DNA from: Branchiostoma lanceolatum
Lineage: Eukaryota > Chordata > Leptocardii > Amphioxiformes > Branchiostomatidae
Assembly: GCF_035083965.1 (NCBI RefSeq)
Contig: NC_089732.1
Span: forward strand, 12,229,424-12,293,423
Direction: 5' to 3'
DNA length: 64,000 nt
Below are positions 28,001 through 38,780 of the stretch, in pieces; position 1 is the stretch's first letter; the number at the start of each line of letters is the position of its first letter. The notes under the pieces were generated by a model that was given only the letters and a program-made list of their open reading frames with translations, had not been told where the DNA came from and ran no database searches. The position numbers and the translations under genes are program-made.

Positions 28001-31000
28001 ATGTTTACGTCTTTTTCCAGCACAACTTTCCCGAGCTATGGAAGGTTTTAGATGATTCAGAACAAAAAGGAGAACAAAAGTCCTGAACTGGTATAGATTT
28101 TTTTGGACTTGAACCGAAACATTTTTACCAATTCAGTACACAGCACTAGACCATCAGCCCTCTGTACCTTGTAAGTTTTAACCATTGCGTTTCGGTAGAG
28201 AATTTGTATTGGTTGCGAGGTTAAGCAGCAGGGAGAAGGTTAAAGAGATGCAACATCAGCTTTTCGTCTTGATGTAGCACAACTTATTCTGTGTAATATC
28301 TACCATATTTACCACCTATGACCTTTTCAAACCATATGTTTGTACACTTGCTTGGTACACCTACCCTCCACAAGCCCCTGCAGATTTACTCTGACGTGTG
28401 TGTGTGTGTCTTACCTAGAGGCTTGTGATTGACAGCCGGCTCGTGACAGGCCATGTGGTACCCCTTGTCACAGGCATCACAGAACAGGAGGGTCTCCTAC
28501 AACAGAACAGAAGACAAGTCATGAACACAGTTTTCTTTAGATTGGGTAACAGGAGTAACCTCCATTAACATTAATGATAATCCACCAGGTTACATAAATC
28601 CCCCACTTTGAAAAATAGTGTGTTTGAGAGATCTCTAGTACAGTACCTCCCAGGTATGCACAGTTTAGATACATTTGTACACAGGAGTGCATTATACTGG
28701 AGATGCTGGGTTGGAGATCTTTTTGGACGTATCTTTTCAGGGTGGCTGAATTATTTGCCCTGGTGGAATTATGTTAGTACATTGTGCACACACTGTTTCC
28801 CCCGTGTCTTTATACAATCATACAGGAATGGTTTTAACATTACATTCCTCCCAATCAAAGGTGCATCCTCATTTTGAATATCAAAACAGGTTTCCTGAAA
28901 TAACAGAAATGCTGCGACTAAGATATTCTGAGGGGGAAAACAGATATACGACTATACAAGATTAATAATACATTGTATATTGAATCTGAGGTATACAGAA
29001 CGGCATAAAATCCAGGTTTATGAAAAAATAGGCGTCAAACATACCCTAGCTTTTGTGAACTACGACTTGAGGCTAGGGACATCCTCCAGTAAAAATGATA
29101 GTTACTGCACCCCACCTACTACTTACTACTGCATCCATCCATAGTATACGTACGTACGTACGCACTAAGTCACGAGATTTAACATGGGCTCTTACTAGCA
29201 TCATATTTCATGCCAAGTATAATCTTCAACCACTACCTGCATGGCTAGTGTAGGCTGTGTTTATGAGGAAACCCTCTCAGCTTGAGCCTCTCCAAGATGG
29301 CTCCTCTATTTGGGACCATCAGGTCAAAGGTCAACATAGGCTGATTCCTGTATTTGTTACCTTGTAGTCGTGAAATGTGTCAATTTTTCACCTTCTTTTA
29401 CAAATTTGAGACATTTGGTGACATAACAAAGGACTAGTCTTGCAAATTTGAGGGTCCTACATTGCCTGGACTAGACCATTTAATGAAAAAAGGGGGGACA
29501 GACAGAATTTTTGAATATTTCTAGCATTGTATGGATACAATAACTGAAAAGATATGTTCAATACCCAGGATTAAAAATGGGTACCTGACTCTGATTGGGG
29601 AGGTAAAAGGTGGCGGAAGGAGAGGGATGGGCTCCGCTTTCAAATACCATGCTCTAGACACAGTGACAACCCACTGCCCCTACGGCTTCAAAACGGCTAT
29701 GGGGACTATCTTTTATGTTGTGATGGGGACTTAAAACTTTTATTTGTATCTGTCGAAATACAGATACTATCAAATCTACAGGATTAGGGTTAAAGTGGAT
29801 GGGTAGGATATAGACTAGTAGAGTGTCTTACAGCATCCCCCGAGTCGTCGCAGATGTAACACGTCTTACAGTCGATGCACTGCCACGGAGACATCCGCGA
29901 TCTGCGAGCCAGGTCCGCGGAGTAGCGCATACAGGATGGGTGAGCTACCGACAACAAAAATTCAAATTAGTTTCACATTGTTAAATCTTCAAAAAAAATT
30001 ATAAAACAACATTCAGGGCTTGAAATATTGGGTGCTTTGTGCACCTAATTTTTGTAGGCTATCACTATATCAGGTAAAGGTACTATTGTACACTAACAGT
30101 AGTATAGAGAATATTCATGAAATTTGAGTATCAGAAAAAAGCAATATAACCTTTGTTGTACTTTGTTTCAAGCATTACTTGTTTACAATTTTGAAGCTAG
30201 TTATAGAATTACGGATCAAAGTTTTCAAGAGAGGTGTATTGTCGATTACGTTTTGCTGACATTCTACTTTATTTTTTGTTGTGCACCCGAATTTCTTTCC
30301 GTGCACGTAGATTTTTAGATTAGGTGCACCAGTGCACCTATTCCCAAAAATGAATTTCAAGCCCTGACATTAGATACAGCATCCACATGGAATACTGCAA
30401 TCCATGTACTTTATACTGTACAATTTGAATCGACCAATCAGGTTCTTCAGAACTAATGAGTATGTAACCAATCAAGTACGTTGTGGTTGTAAGGAAAATT
30501 ATAACTTTGGGGGAAATGTTTACTTATGAAAACCATACACTACAGATAACTTTCATTTTTTTAAATGAAAGATACCTTATCTTTACAAAACCAATTTTCA
30601 GTTTTTTTAAACAAGCAAACATATTATTAGTACCGTATTAGTAGCATGAAAGATGCCTTGTAGCCTAGAACTCTTTCAAACGAAACTAGAGTTAAGTTTT
30701 GTGCTACATATACTTCAGGTTTGATATGTTAGTTTAGCGATTACGGGGTCTTTTTATAAGTATGAATTGCATTGAATTTTCCTTTTCTTTTGAGTTGAAT
30801 GTGTGATAGTTGTGTGCCGATTTGTTAAAAATAGAGAGAACGCTAGCGACCCCAAAAATTACCCCCACTATGAAATGGTATGGCTACCCTGCGACATCAC
30901 AAAATCAAGATGGCGGCCACCCCACATGCCGACGGATCCAACAAAGGTTTTGCTACGCAAACCTGTAAAAAAAAATTTGAACTTATGAAAAAAGTCACCT

Positions 31001-34000
31001 TTTGCGTTGCAGTCCTTGCAGATGAGCAAGTCTTCCTCCTCCCCACTACGGTTACACTCGGACGTGAGGAGGCAGTAGTCGCACCGCGGGTCCGAAGGGG
31101 ACTTGACCAGGGGCTCCTGCTCGAAGTCTGGTCCATGGGTCTTCTTGATCCTCTGTGGGAGAGAATTTTACAAACTTAGACATCAAACTTCATCTTTCTC
31201 TCCATATTACTAGTTGACCCCGGATCGAATCCCGGGAAGGGTATCCTTGTTGGAGCTGCATCGTCTTTTGGAAGAGACGAAAAATGGGGGTCCCATGTTA
31301 GAGGAGGTGCCTCGAGTGCGTTACAACAGCCTCATTACTCACATGGGTACCTACTGGCTGAAATAATACAACCTGGTGAATTCTATTCTATAGTAACATG
31401 ACTTCTACTGCAAATTTTAGCACCAGACTATAGACACTTCCTGTGGCGCAAGCGGTAACGCAAGCGCCATCTGGATCAAATTCCATAGATCCTAGGGCCC
31501 GAGTTCGATCCTAGGGTCGGCTCAGATTGGACATGTTATAAGGAATTGCATTCTTCATTTCGGATGGTGAGCCGGCCGCCCCGTGTATGAGGGAGCTTTG
31601 GGTGTAAGCCTCAGACCTCTGAACGTAAAAGAACCCAACACACTTATCGAAAAGAGTAGGGGTGACCTGGTGTGCATGGCCAAAAACGCTAGTCGTGGCG
31701 AAGCCACATTGTATTACCACTATACTTGAAAAAGCACCATACTTTACCTCAATTGAGGATGACTGCTTTACCTGCTTTACATAAATCTGCGAAATATCAT
31801 TGATTAAAGTAGCATGCATAGTCCAGTGGTTAGCGGCCTTGCCTCTAGAACTCCCGGCTGTGTCGCTTACTTGACATGCACGCTACTGGAAAGGGTTGCA
31901 GTCCTTAGGACGGGACGTTAAACCGTGGTCTACTGATCATTGTGCTTGTCGAAAAGAGCTAGGCAAATTTCCCTGGTACAATGAACCTGTAAATACTGTA
32001 CATAGTGTCTGTCTTCTTTTTTACAATTAGCTGAAGAATAGCTCTTCAGTGAGCTAAACTTAGCCTAATTGAATCATACTTTAGTAACCCCACCCTCCTA
32101 AAAGCAGAGCCCCTATCGCTCGATTCGTTGGCTCGCTCGCATAGGGGCCCAGCTCTTTAGCCCCGGTAGACACGGTTCTGGTGCCGTCGCCACCAAAACA
32201 GCTTCAGCCGATCAGAGGGTTTGCTAAACCTCATCTCAAGCAAAAGCGCAAAGGAAGCTGGGAATCTATCAACCAATCAGATTACGTCTCACATCGTTAC
32301 TTTAGGTTCAGAACAAATCAACCGCCAAATTGTGCCAAATAAGGATAGCTCATCAATTAGTCATGAGCAACTGCCAGTAACATCGCCAGAACCGTGTCTA
32401 CTGGGGCTAAAGAGCAAAGCCAACGAATTGAGAAATAGGGTCCTGCTTTTAGGAGGGTGAGTAACCCAGTACAGCTGAGTTTCCGTTACACAGACTAAGC
32501 TTAAACTTTTCTAGTTTGAATCAACAATTTTACACGTTGTGATACATGTATAACTAATAAGTATGGTGAGTGAAAGGATGGAAGAAAAAGCATATATCTA
32601 GAGATGCGCAAAATGTCAAAAAGGAGACAAAATCTACTCTCCAAGCAGAGGAGGGGTTCCGGCTGGTTTTTGACATGTTTTTAGGCGTTTTTGTCAGACT
32701 TTCTACTTGGGCTTCAAAAAAAATGACAAAGTAGAAAGCCTGACAAAAACACCTAAAACACGTCAAAAACCAGTCGGAACCCCTCCTCTGCTTGGAGAGT
32801 AGACAAAATCATCTCGAGCCATACATGTGCTTGGAGCTTTTAAAATAATACGCTTTTATAACTTTGTTTGAAACTTTTTAGTACCAAAAGCTGCTTTGTT
32901 TGATTTCTATTTCATCATTGCTAGTATTTTTCCACATCAAACTTGATTTAAGTTTGCAGTTCAGAAGAAAAGGCCAGAAATTCTCTCCTGACAACAGATT
33001 GTTTAATTTCTTGTTGCCATGGCAACAGTTAGCTCTCCCATGACTAGAAAAACGCTGGAATTTGTAAGGCTGTACATGCCTTAACTTAGGAAATATACAT
33101 ACACTACATTCCAGGACATTATTTCTTTCATACTCATCATAGCCCAAAATATCATATCATATCATAGCACATAATTTCATAATGAAGGCAACTTATCTTT
33201 TTTGCCAAACTTTTTTTTATTTGCATGCTCGCATCAGTTTCGGCTGTCCCCAGAGGATGTCATCCATATAATCAAATCAACATAGCCGAAGGGAGTTTTG
33301 CTAGCTCTGTTCATACCTGAAATTATCCCATCCCAGAAATAAAAGGCAATAATCCTAATCTCCAAGCAGATGCAGAAAGCATAAAATTGTAATTTTCTCA
33401 AGCTCCCTTTGTTGAGAGGCCGACCGTTTTGGGGGGGGAACCTGATACAATTTCGCCTTTCTATATCTGCTTGGAGATGATATATTCCCACACTGAAAGT
33501 ACCGTTGTTTCTATCTATTGTTTATGGTATCCAGTAAGATTTACTGGATCTGTGTTGTAAGGTGATATTCCCAGGGGATTGAGTTAGCCTGACAAAAGAA
33601 GTTCCCAGGCCACACCATGGTTATGTAGGACAGGGGGCATGGGTCAACACTAGGTACATACATGTAAGGCCGCAGCAAGTAAACTCTGCCCCGATATGTC
33701 CCGATGTTGTGCCCTTGGGAAAGGCACTTAACACGACTTTCCTCACTCCACCCAGGTGTGAATGGGTACCTGACTTCGGTTGAGGAAGGTTGTATTGAGG
33801 TCACCTCAATCAATCAATCAACCGCAGGCATCAGGGCAGATGCATGGCGGCTGCAGACATCTCCCTCCAGGATGTTCTGTTTTCGGCCAGAGCCCTCCAG
33901 TCGGCGCTGCAGAGGTCACCTGCTGGCGCCGAATGGCAGCGGCCCAGACCCTTGCGACAGTTCCACAAAGTGCAAGTGTGGAGCAAATATGTATCTGTTC

Positions 34001-37000
34001 TGTATTATATGATTGTAAACCCTGCAGCAATTCAGCACTGGCTGCCATTGCACAGGTAATTTCTGACCAATAAACCATTATTATTATCATCACTATTATC
34101 ATAATAGGTACATAAGGCCGCAGCAATTAAATTTTATGGATTACATCAGCACGCGCCTTGATTTTCGCCTGACTTTGAAGATATATATATAACGATATAT
34201 ATAGGATTTGATCTTTGTTTGTTTTGTATGTACTAAGATTATGTTGTTGTGTATATATTGTTTAACTATGGGCCAGTGAGTGCCTGAAACAAAAGAATAA
34301 TAAAGAAAAATTGTTCCCCTTTGGAGATGGTCAACATGACAAGAATGTACCAAAAATGGAAAAATATGTCGGGCTGTAGCCTTGATTGTACTTGTAGAAG
34401 TGACACTAGTAAGGTAGGCATGACTATAGAGAATAGTAGAAGTGTGACTCAAGAGGTTGCAGTATATATATTATTATCTTACTGGGCAAAGTCTTTATCT
34501 TTCGGTCCAGGTGCTTTACATGTTTACATTTCCAATCTTTTAAGAAATTAGTATCTTTCTACCATAAGACGGAGTTTCTTATTGCATCTCAGAGAGGGAA
34601 GCTGGAGAAGCATCGAGGTAAGTGGAGAACTTTATGTTTGGATTAAGTTCTTATTGTTCTTTACGGTTGTCAACAGTTACAATTTAAGTTTGTTATTCTT
34701 GGTTCAGTACGTTGTTGTATCTTTAACTCGTTGAAAGGTATGCATCATCTTTTTCTGACTGAACTAGCTGTCCTTTCTTTTTATGTAGTTTATCAAGGAT
34801 CTCCCTAGAAATATAGAGCAGGATGGGGGGAGGGTGCCAGGCACAGGATAAGTGCCGCGAGGGGGGAGGTCCGGAGGGGGGCGCACACCTCTCAAAAGGA
34901 GAGCGGCTGTTGCATTTTGCCTTTTTCAGACATAATGGAAGCCATTTCCTGCAACTTCAGCTTTACATCTGAAATTTTAGCAAAATTACAGGCTTTGCTG
35001 GGTAGAAATTGGAAAAAATACCCTAACTTTGAAAATCAACAGGATGGAGCTGGGATTAGAACAGGATGGAGGAGCGCCACTGTTCCATTCTTTAGGGAGA
35101 TCCCTGGTTTATTGTTTATCATGTCTATTTGTGCTTATCTGTATTTGTATGATATTTTCTTGAATAATAAAAAATTTTTAAAAAAGAGTTTGGAAGTTCC
35201 TATCCTAGCATCCCAGGCTGACAAGAGTGGTTCGGGTGGCAGAGGATGTCTGGTACTCGACATAACGTCATAAGTCAAGTAAGTCAAGTTGTACAATTGA
35301 CGCTAGTGTGGTTGCCTTGACTGGCTTGAGCGAAGTTGCCAACTCAACTTGGTAAGTCAGGTATCGGTCTACCACACTAGTTTTTTTACCCATCTTGTTT
35401 TTTTTCGCCATCTCGCATTGAATTTAGAGTCTGTAGAGGACGTCATCCATGAAATTTACTTGCTGTGGCCTAACTTATAAATTTCATTCAATGTCAATGA
35501 AATAACAGCTAGAAAATAAATAAACTTAACATAAAGTAGCTTCAAACTGTAACTACCCACCACACATCTGTTTTAAAATATGCATATTTCCTTCCAATTT
35601 TCTATATTCCAAAATGATCACGGTAGAACATTTCGAAAATAAAATTTGCAACGTTTCTATAATTTCAGTTCTCACGGTTGAATTTTTGGATTCTACTGCA
35701 AAATAACTCCTGAAAAAGAAGAAAATGAATTGGTAGAAATATACCCACACCGAGGTAAACAAAATGGTAAAATGTCATTGGTAATTGTCGTAATAAAGAT
35801 AGGTATTACTCTAGAGTATCAATCGACAGCATGAATTGGTCCTAGTGAGAAGTTTAATTATATGGTGTAAGCCGTGGTTTTGCCAGGTAATAAACCAAGA
35901 GCTCTATAATTTGTCTGTTTCATTCAGGCTTTTCAGGACTGGTTTCTGGAGTGGTCTCAGTAGTAGTATTGAACCCTTTTCTAAATTCTAGTGACAAAAA
36001 GAATTCCTCAAGTTTTTCAACAACTGGCCCTTCCTAATCAAGTTTTTATTCGAGCTATTTGATACAAGATCATCTATGCCAACATATTTTCTTCTATTTT
36101 CTAAATCATTTCCTTGCATTCTATAAAAAAAGTCCCCCTCTTGCAATGTTCTCTTTTTCAACAGTCATAGGATAAAGGTTACCATGGCAACATGTTGTCA
36201 AGGAGATGTTTTGCAAAGGATGATGGGAAGTCATGATAAACAATTTATTACTCCTCCTCCAAGTCGAGGTCCCCATTTTTAAAACATCTGTGTGTGCCTT
36301 GGAAAAATCAATAAACTTTCCTCACTAAGAGAAAGACAACGCAGTGAAAATGACTTTGACGATAGTTTATTTCCAGTGAGGCAATATCCGATGCAGTGTT
36401 AGCTCTCCCTTTAAAGTCAAGGTCGAATTATTCAAAACACTGAACGGAAATCAATAACGTTTTCCTTCTGAGTATTTTGCTTCCTCATTCTCCGCGTATT
36501 TTCCGTCCGCTTCCTTGAAAATTGCTCGACCGCTTCTGCTTTGCGCGCTACACGCAGGATGTAACGTCATTGTATGGCGGAATGCCGCCGACCTCATAAT
36601 TCATGTCAGGATGTTTCGCTCACGCAATTTCGGGCTCACTGTAAATTTATTTCAGCCGTGTGCGAGGGCGCGCATACGAAATGAAGCGCGTTCTCTTCAC
36701 CCCGTCCGCAAACTAAAAACAGCTTTCCGGGACGACGCGCAAGCACAGGAACAATTTACACGCACCGGTTTTTATTGCGTTTCCCTTTTTGTGTGCGTGT
36801 GTGGCGGTCTTGAAGAGATATAGGCGCCAGAAATCGTGTGATAACGACCCCACCGGCCGACCACCCGGTCTATCGATCTTTGTATCGCGCAGTTCTGATC
36901 CAGCATTGGAAATTGAGCGGGTCGAAAAACCCTCGCTGTAGACTAGAAACGCGCTTGCCAGACAACGAGGAAGCAAAAAAGTGTCGGCGCGATTAGAATT

Positions 37001-37990
37001 CCCACATAGAAATGACTTTAACTTGTCTGTTCGTTGTTGTTTTTCGTAAACGCGTTAGTATTATCCAGCCCGGGAAACTGCTTGTAAGGCGCGCCTAGTC
37101 TAGAGGTTTCTTGATGTAGACTGAGTTATAAATTATAGAAAAGTGCGACAAGATGCGTGCGCGACCTTCGCACCATCGGAGCGCGAACGGATATGCAAAT
37201 ACGCTGAAAAATGGAGCCACACAAACACAATACATACTTTTAACCGGCTAAAGCAACTGAAAGCGCTTCTCTTGAAAAAACAACAACAACACGAAGTAAA
37301 GTAAGAAGAAGTGAAAGAAGTCATGAGAGAAGCGGTGGGAAAAACGCTTGTTTGTGAGTTTTGTTTGGTGTTTACCTTGCGTTTGGTAAAGCGAGCCGGA
37401 GCGGGCGCACCGGGCGGTGAGGCCTGCTTCTTCGGGCTGGAAGCAGGTTTTTGTCCGCCGGGTAGCACATACTCGCCGGTGCGCGACCTGAGGAGCCGGG
37501 CCGCCTCTACTTCCCTCTGCAGCACGGTGAGGAGGTGTTCGCCCGTCAGGTTGGTGTTGGTGTCGTCTCGGCGCAGGTAATTCTCGATGTCTGTCGGCGT
37601 GACCCCCTGCGTGGGTGCACGAGTGCTCCCCGCCTCTTCCCCCTCACTTCCACCGGCCGTCGCGCGGCTCCCACCCGGACCTTCCGCGAACAGGCCCCGC
37701 ACGGCCGCCAGGACCTTGTACGAGGCCCGTTGCGAGTTGAGCTGGGTGCCGCTGAGGTGACTTTTCTTCCATTTGGCGGCGTTCCTGTAGGACGTGCTGC
37801 CCTTGTATTCCACTTTAATGACGATATCCGCGTCGACTAGCCGCTCCAAGTCCGCGGCGATCTCGGCCGACTTCACGCCATGTCTCCGCTCCACCATGTG
37901 GCAGATCCTGTCCACGTCTGGGCGGGCCTTGCGCTTCCTCAGACTGTCGATTGTCTCCAAGATCCATTCCGTGTACTTTGGTGCCGACAT
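25028..37990 (-). CDS. Chromatin reader: SAMD1/KAT6-type winged helix, double PHD finger and SAM domain, 8 exons, 479 aa
   Basis: Exons on the minus strand: 37990-37376, 31152-30999, 29944-29832, 28496-28415, 27456-27385, 26201-26126, 25789-25597 and 25162-25028; every junction is GT-AG and in frame. Residues about 5-75 form a winged helix closest to SAMD1 (YTEWILETIDSLRKRKARPD; the KAT6A N-terminus is related). Such domains bind unmethylated CpG DNA. Residues about 90-185 look like a second, H15-like winged helix (LREVE-like core in LLTVLQREVEAARLL). Residues 229-329 are a complete double PHD finger: PHD1 ligands C229, C232, C250, C253, H258, C261, C279, C282; PHD2 C285, C288, C300, C303, H308, C311, C326, C329. 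In KAT6, DPF and PHF10 proteins this module reads acylated histone H3. A polar linker leads to a SAM domain (about 411-475) whose second half, DVLTGMSIKLGPALKIY, is nearly that of SAMD1. There is no acetyltransferase domain. Vertebrate SAMD1 has the winged helix and SAM but no PHD fingers, so this protein joins parts of KAT6 and SAMD1. The nucleus is its expected location. Confidence 0.92.
28582..28766. mobile_element. MITE with CCRCCRGGTTACATAA ends, copy 1
   Basis: Inverted termini (CCACCAGGTTACATAAATCC and TGAATTATTTGCCCTGGTGG) and a conserved interior (GTTTGAGAGATCTCTAG...CCAGGTATGCA...GTTGGAGATC). Other copies are at 42929-43108 and 62481-62641. Similarity continues some 10-20 bp beyond these limits, so true ends are probably slightly wider. 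Confidence 0.75.
29565..29700 (+). repeat. Interspersed repeat, copy 1 (intron of the reader gene)
   Basis: Shares GATTTGGGGAGGTAAAAGG-like, GCTCCGCYTTCMAATAC and GCYCTAGACACAGTG with 61600-61690 and, in inverted orientation, 63010-63135. No coding capacity. Confidence 0.7.
30686..30968 (-). mobile_element. Interspersed 285-bp element, copy 3
   Basis: Inverted copy of the family at 9963-10247. Its 5' end is only 30 bp from the splice donor of the exon encoding the first half of PHD1. Confidence 0.8.
31208..31378 (+). mobile_element. SINE-like repeat (family C)
   Basis: Direct-orientation partner of 16165-16320; starts with a B-box-like GGATCGAATCCCGGGAAGG. It lies about 55 bp upstream (in transcript sense) of the PHD1 exon acceptor. 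Confidence 0.7.
31436..31760 (+). mobile_element. tRNA-derived SINE (family B)
   Basis: A tRNA-like head (GTGGCGCAAGCGGTAACGC, then GAGTTCGATCC) and a body with TTCATTTCGGATGG, GCGGCCCCGTGTATGAG-type, AAAGAACCCAACACACTTATCG and AAAAGAGTAGGGGTGA. Relatives are at 51785-52050 and 53325-53490. Confidence 0.7.
31810..32035 (+). mobile_element. tRNA-derived SINE (family D)
   Basis: An A-box-like CCAGTGGTTAGCGG head, with a body containing GGACGGGACGTTAAACCGTG, a motif related to the family A tail, and GTCGAAAAGAGCTAGGCAA. Single copy in this window. Confidence 0.5.
32091..32459. mobile_element. hAT-type MITE with perfect 8-bp target duplication
   Basis: Inverted termini CACCCTCCTAAAAGCAG / CTGCTTTTAGGAGGGTG extended to about 44 bp, flanked by AGTAACCC on both sides (32083-32090 and 32460-32467). 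A diverged relative is at 44516-44826. No transposase frame. Confidence 0.9.
32633..32803. mobile_element. TCTCCAAGCAGA foldback, copy b
   Basis: Arms of about 77 bp with only a few mismatches around a loop of under 20 bp; each arm begins TCTACTCTCCAAGCAGAGGA. TA lies next to the CTCTCC core on both sides. The interior is unlike that of the other copies. Confidence 0.9.
33356..33481. mobile_element. TCTCCAAGCAGA foldback, copy c
   Basis: Arms begin TAATCTCCAAGCAGATGC and TATCATCTCCAAGCAGATAT and match with more mismatches over about 45 bp. The interior contains a run of G (33431-33438). Confidence 0.75.
33680..33800 (+). mobile_element. SINE family A fragment
   Basis: Body fragment with GATGTTGTGCCCTTGGGAAAGG and CACTTAACACGACTTTCCTC, joined on its left to a fragment of the Harbinger-like terminus (GGCCGCAGCAAGTAAA at 33668). 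Confidence 0.65.
34116..35470. mobile_element. Harbinger-like element, copy 2 (1.35 kb)
   Basis: Termini GGCCGCAGCAATTAAATTTT and ...ATGAAATTTACTTGCTGTGGCC are inverted repeats shared with 2176-2647 and flanked by TAA on both sides (34113-34115 and 35471-35473). The subterminal parts match copy 1 (GGTCAACATGACAAGAA, TAGAAGTGACACTAGTA, AGTTGCCAACT...). The extra central part contains an ORF of 118 codons at 34917-35273 that resembles nothing I know, so it may itself hold an insertion. Confidence 0.7.
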
Positions 37991-38780
37991 TTCTCCACAG
38001 ATCGTGCCCTACCGGTGCGAAAAGGTGACTTTTTCTCAGCCGAAACTGCGGACAAAACTCACTTTCCGCCGAACCGGAATTTTAATGAGCAAATCGAACG
38101 CACGCTCAGTACGCATGCGTACCGGAGCCGATAGGGACGTCTGGGAGGCGGGGAGGTTTTTTTGTCACAAAGTTTTTCCTCACGAACCAGACGACATTTT
38201 CCCCTCAGAGAAAAAACATCAGGCTTTATTGTTTGAAGTAAGATTACTATGTGTTTTTAGCTTTACGCGAGCGTACGGGCGACAATTTGACGACTTTTCC
38301 GTTCACTTCGTGGCCCGCCAAGGTCTCCTGACCACGCCCCGCCCTCTGAGATCACGTCATATCGGGTTGCGCGCGCCGCCACAGAAATCGGCTTCGAACT
38401 CGGGACCACCCGATCCACAACAAAGCGCGTAAAAAAATTGCACAAACACCGCCCGCGCAACCATTCCTGGGTCGTGTTTCTGTGGCGGGCGGGCGTACAC
38501 TTGTGAGGGTAGTCGCGACAGCGTGTGCACGTCTGTGTAAGACGTATTTCTGAGACGGTAAAGTTAAAGCGCAAAAGCGCACAGTGTGTCGTCCTGTTGG
38601 GGCGGACTTGTCGTGGCCGTGCATGGAGTCAGGTCGTGCAGTATCCGGTAACATGGCAGCTCTTGACGTGTCCTTCCGTGCGCGCGGGTGCTTTCAGCAT
38701 TGTGGGAGCGGGCTGAATAACTGTAGCTCCGGGCCGTCTGCGATCGGCCGCGCGTGATCTGAATGTTAGATTAATGGGGG
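37376..38780. promoter_or_regulatory. CpG-dense 5' region of the reader gene
   Basis: Exon 1 of the minus-strand gene and several hundred bases upstream of it are rich in CpG and GC compared with the AT-rich surroundings, as expected for a housekeeping-type promoter. The start site itself is not visible; no TATA box is apparent close to the ATG at 37990. High-CpG DNA continues toward 41 kb. Confidence 0.5.

Noticed and set aside
33818-34126. Overlapping 97-102 codon frames on both strands near 34 kb
   Set aside because: Mutually antisense shadows in a short GC-rich patch next to a SINE fragment, with no conserved motif.
37794-38432. 212-codon plus-strand frame over the reader promoter
   Set aside because: It overlaps exon 1 of the minus-strand gene antisense and lies in GC-rich DNA, where long frames arise by chance; no domain is seen.
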